In this document: positions 33,896 to 38,461 of the stretch, one piece after another | Layout of the letters: each line of letters starts with the position of its first letter | Numbering within the stretch: the stretch's first letter is position 1 | Source: Streptomyces hygroscopicus subsp. hygroscopicus | GTDB lineage: Bacteria; Actinomycetota; Actinomycetes; Streptomycetales; Streptomycetaceae | Length of the DNA: 38,461 bases | Direction of reading: 5' to 3' | Assembly (NCBI RefSeq): GCF_001553455.1 | Contig: NZ_BBOX01000149.1 | Span: 1 to 38,461, forward strand | Made by a program: the position numbers and the translations under genes | The notes under the pieces: generated by a model | The model's database searches: none | The model's input: only the letters and a program-made list of their open reading frames with translations | What the model was told of the DNA's origin: nothing

Positions 33896-34165
33896 GTGCA
33901 GTTGGGTGACGACCGCCCCTCCCACATCCTCGTACCGGCCATCCACCGGGGCCGCTCCGAGATCCGGGAGATCTTCCTGCGGCAGAAGCGCGTGAACCCG
34001 TACACCTGCCTGTGGACCGGCGTCACCGAGGGAGACCGGCCTCTCCGCTTTTCACCTGGTGCTCCTCGACAACGGCCGCACCGCCACCCTGGCCGACGAG
34101 GTGGGCCGGCAGGCGCTGAACTGCATCCGCTGCTCGGCCTGCCTGCCGGGGCGGACCGCGTCGTC
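33896..34165 (+). pseudogene. lutB-like (lactate utilisation Fe-S protein) remnant
   Basis: The frame running out of the 37-bp repeat reads GDDRPSHILVPAIHRGRSEI then REIFLR, a hallmark of LutB/YkgF. It jumps directly to NPYTCLWTGVTEGD, skipping roughly 100 residues of the family. One base too many near 34050 shifts the frame, after which FHLVLLDNGRTATLADEVGR then QALNCIRCSACL continues. That is the start of the LutB Fe-S region; only the first two Cys of the cluster motif remain before the match ends. So it has a lost 5' end, an internal deletion, a frameshift and a lost 3' end. Intact LutB oxidises L-lactate together with LutA and LutC. Confidence 0.75.
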
Positions 34166-34238
34166 CACGTCTGACACCCGGGCGATCAGCTCCCCGGTCG
34201 CGCCCCGCGCACGCTTCTCTCACCTCATCTCCAGCGGG

Positions 34239-34895
34239 TCACTGGTGCTTTGTTGTCAGCAGACCGTCCACCACCAGTTTTGCCAGGGCCTCCGCCCGGG
34301 CAAGGCGGTCCGCGTGCTGCATGCGTTCGGGGCGGCCAAGGCGCCGCGCGAGAGGTTCACGGACCAGTCCCGACACGGGAGCGATGATGGGGACGAACAC
34401 GATGTCCGGCGGGACCCGAGTCATGCCTCCCGACGCCATCAGCCTCTCGATGCTGGGCAGGACGAGGGCGAGCGTCGGCCCGATGTAACGCTCGTAGAGG
34501 TAGTCGAACCGCTCGGTCTCTCGTGCGGACTCATCAGCCATCAACATGGTCAGGTACGGCTCGTCGATGCTGACCCGGTAGAACTCCGTGACGAACTGCC
34601 GCACCACGTCCGCGTCGTCACTCCCGGGAGCCGGTGGCGCCATATTTCCGAGTTGAGCGCCGAGCGCGGCATCCACCACCGCACGCCAGTAAGCCGCCTT
34701 GGAACCGTAGCGGTCGTTGATGAAGGTGGGTCCGACCCCGAGACGGCGCGCGAGCTCCCGCGCCGACGCCCGGTCGTATCCGAGCGTCGCGAACGCCTCC
34801 AGGCCCCGCCGCAGCACGTCCCGTTCCGCGGGCACCGCACTGGAATCCGCCCTGGGACGGCCCGGGCGTCGGGTGGTACTCGGCTCGTCTCCCAA
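34239..34895 (-). CDS. TetR-family regulator divergent from the secreted hydrolase-like gene
   Basis: A protein of 218 aa. Basic N-terminal tail (TTRRPGRPRAD), then the helix-turn-helix ASARELARRLGVGPTFINDR then YGSKAAYWRAV. The C-terminal domain is long and helical (FYRVSIDEPYLTMLMADESA). It is intact and lies between the two copies of the 37-bp repeat. The 352-base region to the next gene carries two palindromes, either of which could be its operator. It probably controls itself and the divergent secreted-protein gene. Confidence 0.88.
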   Translation of the reverse strand: MGDEPSTTRRPGRPRADSSAVPAERDVLRRGLEAFATLGYDRASARELARRLGVGPTFINDRYGSKAAYWRAVVDAALGAQLGNMAPPAPGSDDADVVRQFVTEFYRVSIDEPYLTMLMADESARETERFDYLYERYIGPTLALVLPSIERLMASGGMTRVPPDIVFVPIIAPVSGLVREPLARRLGRPERMQHADRLARAEALAKLVVDGLLTTKHQ

Positions 34896-35030
34896 CCATC
34901 CTCCTCAGCCGGCTGTGCAGGCGCCTGCCCGACAGTCGGACCAGCGTAGCCGTCACGATCTTCGCAGCTGAGCAGCGCTAGGTCAGCACCATATCGCGGA
35001 TCGGTGCAGCCCCTCCTGCCTGAACCTCGC

Positions 35031-35058
35031 TTGACACGGAGCGGGCAAGAGGTAATCC
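35031..35058 (+). promoter_or_regulatory. Promoter for the secreted CrtC-like gene
   Basis: TTGACA at 35031-35036 and TAATCC at 35053-35058, 16 bases apart, reading rightwards towards the gene at 35248. The -10 box overlaps the left arm of the palindrome at 35054-35073, which suits repression. The implied mRNA leader is long (~180 bases). Confidence 0.5.
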
Positions 35059-35073
35059 TGCACGTGTAGGATT
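35054..35073. promoter_or_regulatory. Palindrome overlapping the -10 region
   Basis: AATCCT (35054-35059) / AGGATT (35068-35073) around a central CACGTG; only one base pair of the 20-base palindrome is mismatched. A candidate repressor site. Confidence 0.6.
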
Positions 35074-35184
35074 TAGTTTCAGGTCGCTCACAGGGCGCCC
35101 TGACGAAGCCATTCACGCCCCGGGTGGAGTATCCGCTCGCCCGCACTGCAGGTTTCCTTCCACCCGACATTGCGACCCCGAACA

Positions 35185-35203
35185 GTACGAAACCGTTTCG
35201 TAC
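35185..35203. promoter_or_regulatory. Perfect 19-bp palindrome upstream of the secreted CrtC-like gene
   Basis: GTACGAAAC (35185-35193), centre C, GTTTCGTAC (35195-35203). The form is typical of TetR operators, and it lies 44 bases before the ATG at 35248, inside the predicted mRNA leader or at a second promoter. Confidence 0.7.
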
Positions 35204-35247
35204 GTATCCGGGCTCCACCGGTTCAGGGGACCTCACAAGGAGCCACT

Positions 35248-36318
35248 ATGCGTAAGACCACCGTCGGCGCGGCCGGCGTCGCCGCCGCGCTCATCGCCTC
35301 ACTCACCCTCGCCTCGGGAGGAACGGCTACGGCGACGACCGCCGACTCGTCCGCTGCGCACCCCACCGCGTCCCAGAAGGGGCTGTCCGAGACCAGTCTC
35401 CCGGTCATGGTCGACCCCGCCGCGAACCTCACCTACGACCCCGACCAGGCCAACCAGTCCTGGTACCTGACCGCGCACGTGAGTGCCGGGGGCCACCGGT
35501 ACGGCTTCCTGGTCCACTACCGCAACGGCGGCCTCGGCAAGCAGGGCGCCGTCTCGAAGGTGTCGGTGGTCAACGAGGACACCGGCTGGTCCACGAGGTC
35601 GGAGCTTCCCCTCCCCCTCGGCGAGGGCCTGTCCGATAAGCAGGGCGTGGACATCCACACCGACAACCTCACCTGGACCGGCGACGCCGAGGAGATGAAG
35701 CTGCACGCCAAGGTCCCCGAGGGAACCATCGACGCCACGCTGCGCCCCCGCGGAAGCGTCCTCTACAACATGGGGACGGGCTACTTCCCCATGTTCGGTG
35801 ACACGAAGTACTCCAACTACGAATACGCCCTGCCCACCGTGGACACCTCCGGGACTCTCACCCTCAACGGCCGGACCGAGAAGCTCCGCGGCCAGTCCTG
35901 GCTGGACCGCCAGTGGGGACCCCTGCCCGACCTCAGCACCGCCAACTCCTCCTGGTCCTGGATGAACCTCGAACTGTCCAACGGCGAGAAGGTCAGCGTC
36001 TGGAACCAGAAGTACGGCGACAAGACGAACAACTTCGCGACCATCGTGAAGCCCGACGGTACCCAGACCGTCACCGAGGCGACCCTCACCCCCGACGAGT
36101 CCACCCGCTGGACCAGCCCGACCAGCGGCAAGAGCTACCCCACCCGCTGGAAGGTCAGCATCCCCGGCGAGCACGCCAATCTGAACGTCACCGTCTACGC
36201 CGAGGACCAGGAAATGCTGGTCCCCGGACCCGGCTACGAAGGCAGCGCCGCTGTCACCGGCACCTACGACCACCGCCCGGTCACCGGCACCACCTACATC
36301 GAACTCGCCGGAAAGTAG
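35248..36318 (+). CDS. Secreted CrtC/AttH-like lipocalin-fold hydrolase homologue
   Basis: A protein of 356 aa. A Sec signal peptide (MRKTTVGAAGVAAALIASLT then LASGGTATA) is followed by the two-barrel layout of the AttH/CrtC family: QSWYLTAHVSAGGHRYGFLV near the start, then GTGYFPMFGDTKYSNYEYAL, and the family block LRGQSWLDRQWGP with SSWSWMNLELSNGEKVSVWN. CrtC is a carotenoid hydratase, but most secreted actinobacterial members are uncharacterised, so carotenoid hydration should not be assumed. AAGGAG lies before the ATG. An in-frame start at 35170 would place the signal peptide internally and is rejected. Confidence 0.85.
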   Translation: MRKTTVGAAGVAAALIASLTLASGGTATATTADSSAAHPTASQKGLSETSLPVMVDPAANLTYDPDQANQSWYLTAHVSAGGHRYGFLVHYRNGGLGKQGAVSKVSVVNEDTGWSTRSELPLPLGEGLSDKQGVDIHTDNLTWTGDAEEMKLHAKVPEGTIDATLRPRGSVLYNMGTGYFPMFGDTKYSNYEYALPTVDTSGTLTLNGRTEKLRGQSWLDRQWGPLPDLSTANSSWSWMNLELSNGEKVSVWNQKYGDKTNNFATIVKPDGTQTVTEATLTPDESTRWTSPTSGKSYPTRWKVSIPGEHANLNVTVYAEDQEMLVPGPGYEGSAAVTGTYDHRPVTGTTYIELAGK

Positions 36319-36328
36319 CGTATCGGTC

Positions 36329-36371
36329 GATGGCCCCGGCACCGCCCCATGAGGGTGGCGCCGGGGCCATC
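36329..36371 (+). terminator. Hairpin terminator after the CrtC-like gene
   Basis: Long stem: GATGGCCCCGGC (36329-36340) pairs with GCCGGGGCCATC (36360-36371), and the inner CCGCCC/GGGTGG extends it around an ATGA loop. It starts 10 bases after the stop codon. Confidence 0.85.
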
Positions 36372-36395
36372 AGGCGTGCGGCAGCACGAGAAGCC

Positions 36396-36637
36396 CTACG
36401 GCAGCGTGACGCCGCATCGCTCCGCGAGTTCGTCGGCACCGACGCCGTACGTCTCCCTGATCCGTACGCCCTCGGCACCGACGTCGAAGACGCCATGGTC
36501 GGTGTAGACGCGGCTGACGCATCCGACGCCGGTCAGGAGGTTGCCCTGCGGGAACCCGCCGACCAGGACGGTGGATCCGTCCTCGATCCCGGCCTGCCGC
36601 GCCCGGCCGCCGGATCCGCGGCGTCCGTCGCGGAACC
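36396..36637 (-). pseudogene. CoA-transferase remnant (subunit A start fused to subunit B end)
   Basis: Read leftwards, the frame gives AGIEDGSTVLVGGFPQGN, which resembles the N-terminal Gly-rich motif of 3-oxoacid CoA-transferase subunit A. It passes directly into LTGVGCVSRVYTDHGVFDVG then AEGVRIRETYGVGADELAER, which resembles the C-terminus of subunit B, ending at the TAG at 36396. The ~400 residues normally between are missing, and no start or ribosome site is visible upstream, only 21-base repeats. I read it as the product of a deletion. The assignment rests on motif recognition over about 70 residues. Confidence 0.6.
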
Positions 36638-36640
36638 CCG

Positions 36641-36724
36641 TCCGGTCAGCGCGGAGCCCTGTCCGGTCAGCGCAGAACCCTGTCCGGTCAGCGCGGAGCC
36701 TCGTCCGGTCAGCGCGGAGCCTCG
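36641..36724. repeat. 21-base tandem repeat, four copies
   Basis: The unit TCCGGTCAGCGCGGAGCC plus three bases starts at 36641, 36662, 36683 and 36704. It lies between two gene fragments; on the minus strand it would encode (GSALTGR/Q)n. The winged-helix fragment ends in the rightmost copy, so its stop codon (TGA, minus strand 36711-36709) seems to have been the seed of the expansion. Confidence 0.85.
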
Positions 36725-36851
36725 GCGACGCGTACCCGGTGGCTCTGCCCGTCGGAGAGGAACGACGCCAGCTCCCGCCCCTCCTCGGCCACGGCGTCGC
36801 GGTCGGCCCGGGAGAGGCGGCCCAGCGGGGTGACGGCCACCGTGCCGGCCT
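36709..36851 (-). pseudogene. C-terminal scrap of a winged-helix (AlkZ/YcaQ-like) protein
   Basis: Read leftwards from the edge of the 37-bp repeat: EAGTVAVTPLGRLSRADRDA then VAEEGRELASFLSDGQSHRV ending VRVAEAPR and TGA. This resembles the extreme C-terminus of winged-helix DNA-binding proteins of the AlkZ (YcaQ) type, which ends with a short strand after an RLxxxDRxAVxxEG helix. The remaining ~90% of the gene is absent, because the 37-bp repeat and then an unrelated gene lie upstream. The family call is tentative; that it is a truncated reading frame is better supported. Confidence 0.45.
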
Positions 36852-36888
36852 CGCATCCTACGTGATGACAGTCCCTGTCATCCGGGTC
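36852..36888. repeat. 37-bp direct repeat, copy 2, with palindromic operator
   Basis: Identical to 33859-33895, including the GATGACAG/CTGTCATC palindrome (36864-36871 / 36875-36882). No regulator gene lies beside it. It forms the junction between the truncated winged-helix scrap and the 3' end of the LuxR-type gene. Confidence 0.9.
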
Positions 36889-38461
36889 CGTGGTGACCGG
36901 CCGCCGTGAGGGGGCCCTCGATGAGGTCGCGCAGCTGGGAGCGGGCGGTGATGCCCAGCTTGGGGAAGCTGCGGTAGAGGTGCGAGCTGACCGTGCGCGG
37001 GGAGAGGAAGAGCCGCTCGCCGATCTCCCGGTTGGTCAGCCCGCGGGCGGCCAGCCCGATGATCTGCCGCTGCTGTGGGGAGAGCCCGGCCAGCGCGTCG
37101 GGCGCCGCGTCCGCGACATCGAGCCCGGCGGCGCGCGCCTCGGCGCGGGCGCGTTCGGTCCACGGTCGCGCGCCGAGCCGCCGGAAGGTCTCCAGGGCCT
37201 CGGTGAGCGGCCCCCGCGCCTCCGCGATGCGCCGCCGGCGGCGCAGCCATTCGGCCAGGTCCAGCAGGGTCTGGGCGCGTTCGAAGGGCCAGTGCGCCAG
37301 CGCCGGGTCGGCCAGGGCCGCCCGGAAGTGCGGCTCGGCCTCCTCGGGATCGGCCAGCAGCCCGCGCGCCCGGCTGATCAGCGCGCGCAGGCGCGGTGAC
37401 GCGTCCTCCGCGAGCGCGCGTGCGGAACGCTCGACGATCGCGGCGGCCTCCTCGCGCCGGCCCGCGCGCACCGCGGCGGCGGCCAGATCCGCCAGGGCCG
37501 GGTAGGAGGCGTGGTAGTGCACGGGCGCGCCGTCCGCCGTGAACACCCTGCGCAGGTGGTCGTAGGCGGCCTCGTACGCGCCGTCCGCGGCCGCCGCGGC
37601 GCCGAGCGCACGCCGGGCGTAGACGGACACCGAGCGGCTCTGCAGCGGATCGACGAGGGCGAGCGCGTCACCGGCGCGGGCGCGGGCCGCCGCCGTGTCC
37701 CCCTGATAGGCGAGCACGGTGGCGTCCACCGTGGCCGCACACGCCATGGCGTGGTCCAGGCCGGTCGCCGCGGCGACCGCGCCGAACCGGGCGCACACCT
37801 CACGGGCCCGTCCCCACCTCCCCTGTTCCACATAGGTCCAGGCCGCCGCGCCGCCCAGCCCCTCCGGCAGCGGGCCCCGCAGCTCCCAGCGGCCGAACGC
37901 CTCGTCGAAGGCGCGGACGGCCAGCGGGGTCTCGTCCAGCACCCACGCCATGATCGCGAAGGCGGTGAGCCGCTCGGGCCGGTGTTCCGCCTCGGCCGCC
38001 AGCCGGGGGAGCGCGGAGAGCAGTCCGGCCCGGTCGGTGAACGGGTTCGAGACGGTACGCACCCAGGTGCGCAGCCACGCGTGCGACGCGTCCTCGGGAA
38101 GGCGCCCCAGGATCTCCCGGACGCGGTCGCGCTGAGCGTCCTGTCCGGAGTAGAAGCGGACCACCGCGGCCCCGGCCAGGAGGTCCAGCGCGGTGGCGGG
38201 CCGCTCGCCCGCCAGCCGCTCGGCGGCGTCGGCCAGCCGGGCGAAGACCGTGGTGTGGCGCACGGTCAGCGCCGCCAGCCGTCCGGCCTGCGCCGTGGCC
38301 TCGGCCAGGAGCGCCGCGTCGTCGGTCCGCCCGCGCGCCGCGGCGGCCAGTTCCTCGACCCAGGCGAGGTCGCCGGTGAAGACGGCCGTGGCGGCGGCCC
38401 GGACCAGCAGCCGGGCGCTGTCCTCGCGCCCCGGCGCCAGTTCCGCGGCACGGTGCAGGGC
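36878..38461 (-). CDS. LuxR-family (LAL-type) regulator, C-terminal part, running off the window
   Basis: The frame is open to the right edge (the first 66 codons read ALHRAAELAPGREDSARLLV onwards), so the N-terminal AAA/STAND ATPase half lies outside. The visible 527 residues are TPR-like helical repeats followed by the LuxR helix-turn-helix LSPQQRQIIGLAARGLTNRE then IGERLFLSPRTVSSHLYRSF. The last four codons (GGA CCC GGA TGA = GPG-stop) lie in copy 2 of the 37-bp repeat, so the original C-terminus was probably replaced; only a few residues after the HTH are affected, and it may still function. An internal GTG at 38263 is not the true start. Confidence 0.88.
   Translation of the reverse strand, partial: ALHRAAELAPGREDSARLLVRAAATAVFTGDLAWVEELAAAARGRTDDAALLAEATAQAGRLAALTVRHTTVFARLADAAERLAGERPATALDLLAGAAVVRFYSGQDAQRDRVREILGRLPEDASHAWLRTWVRTVSNPFTDRAGLLSALPRLAAEAEHRPERLTAFAIMAWVLDETPLAVRAFDEAFGRWELRGPLPEGLGGAAAWTYVEQGRWGRAREVCARFGAVAAATGLDHAMACAATVDATVLAYQGDTAAARARAGDALALVDPLQSRSVSVYARRALGAAAAADGAYEAAYDHLRRVFTADGAPVHYHASYPALADLAAAAVRAGRREEAAAIVERSARALAEDASPRLRALISRARGLLADPEEAEPHFRAALADPALAHWPFERAQTLLDLAEWLRRRRRIAEARGPLTEALETFRRLGARPWTERARAEARAAGLDVADAAPDALAGLSPQQRQIIGLAARGLTNREIGERLFLSPRTVSSHLYRSFPKLGITARSQLRDLIEGPLTAAGHHGPG

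Overview
The window is high-GC DNA from an actinomycete, almost certainly a Streptomyces. It carries a DnaG primase C-terminus followed by a principal-type sigma factor of the HrdA/HrdB kind, GTG starts with strong purine-rich Shine-Dalgarno sites, long-arm GC-rich hairpin terminators, and a type I-E CRISPR-Cas locus with the GTCC...GTTCCG repeat common in Streptomyces.

Left part (1-8567). The dnaG 3' end is followed by about 0.9 kb of non-coding DNA with four copies of an 89-91 bp-period repeat, then the sigma factor, a convergent xylulokinase-like FGGY kinase with a repetitive C-terminal tail, a small YtxH-like membrane protein, three tRNA genes (Asn, Asn, and one with a CAT anticodon), a cytochrome P450, a Lys/Ala-rich coiled-coil protein of unknown function and a DUF488-like protein.

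Centre (8568-23233). This is a complete type I-E system. The cas operon reads leftwards (cas3, casA/cse1, casB/cse2, cas7, cas5, cas6e, cas1, cas2), with 1-4 base stop/start overlaps from casB to cas2. Two arrays bracket it. Array 1 (about 18 repeats) lies left of cas2 and reads left. Array 2 (66 repeats, 65 spacers) lies right of cas3 and reads right. The two arrays share a leader of about 45 bp next to their first repeats. At array 1 this leader overlaps the last eight codons of cas2. Two decayed repeats exactly 61 bp apart sit between cas3 and casA and look like a third, vestigial array. Array 2 holds several duplicated spacers, some carried with a variant repeat. Its distal end abuts a frameshifted ParB-like phage or plasmid gene.

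Right part (24181-38461). A TetR/VOC pair has a clear palindromic operator. It is followed by a secreted beta-propeller protein and a lipoprotein with a duplicated domain. A LysR regulator then lies divergent to a crotonase / acyl-CoA ligase / MHS-family transporter operon, probably for uptake and CoA-dependent metabolism of an organic acid. From 33.8 to 36.9 kb the DNA looks rearranged. A perfect 37-bp sequence containing a TetR-type palindrome occurs twice as a direct repeat about 3 kb apart. At or near the copies lie scraps of a lutB-like gene, a CoA-transferase and a winged-helix protein, and the LuxR/LAL regulator at the right edge has its stop codon inside the second copy. An intact TetR gene and a secreted CrtC/AttH-like protein lie between the copies, with two palindromes in their shared intergenic region.
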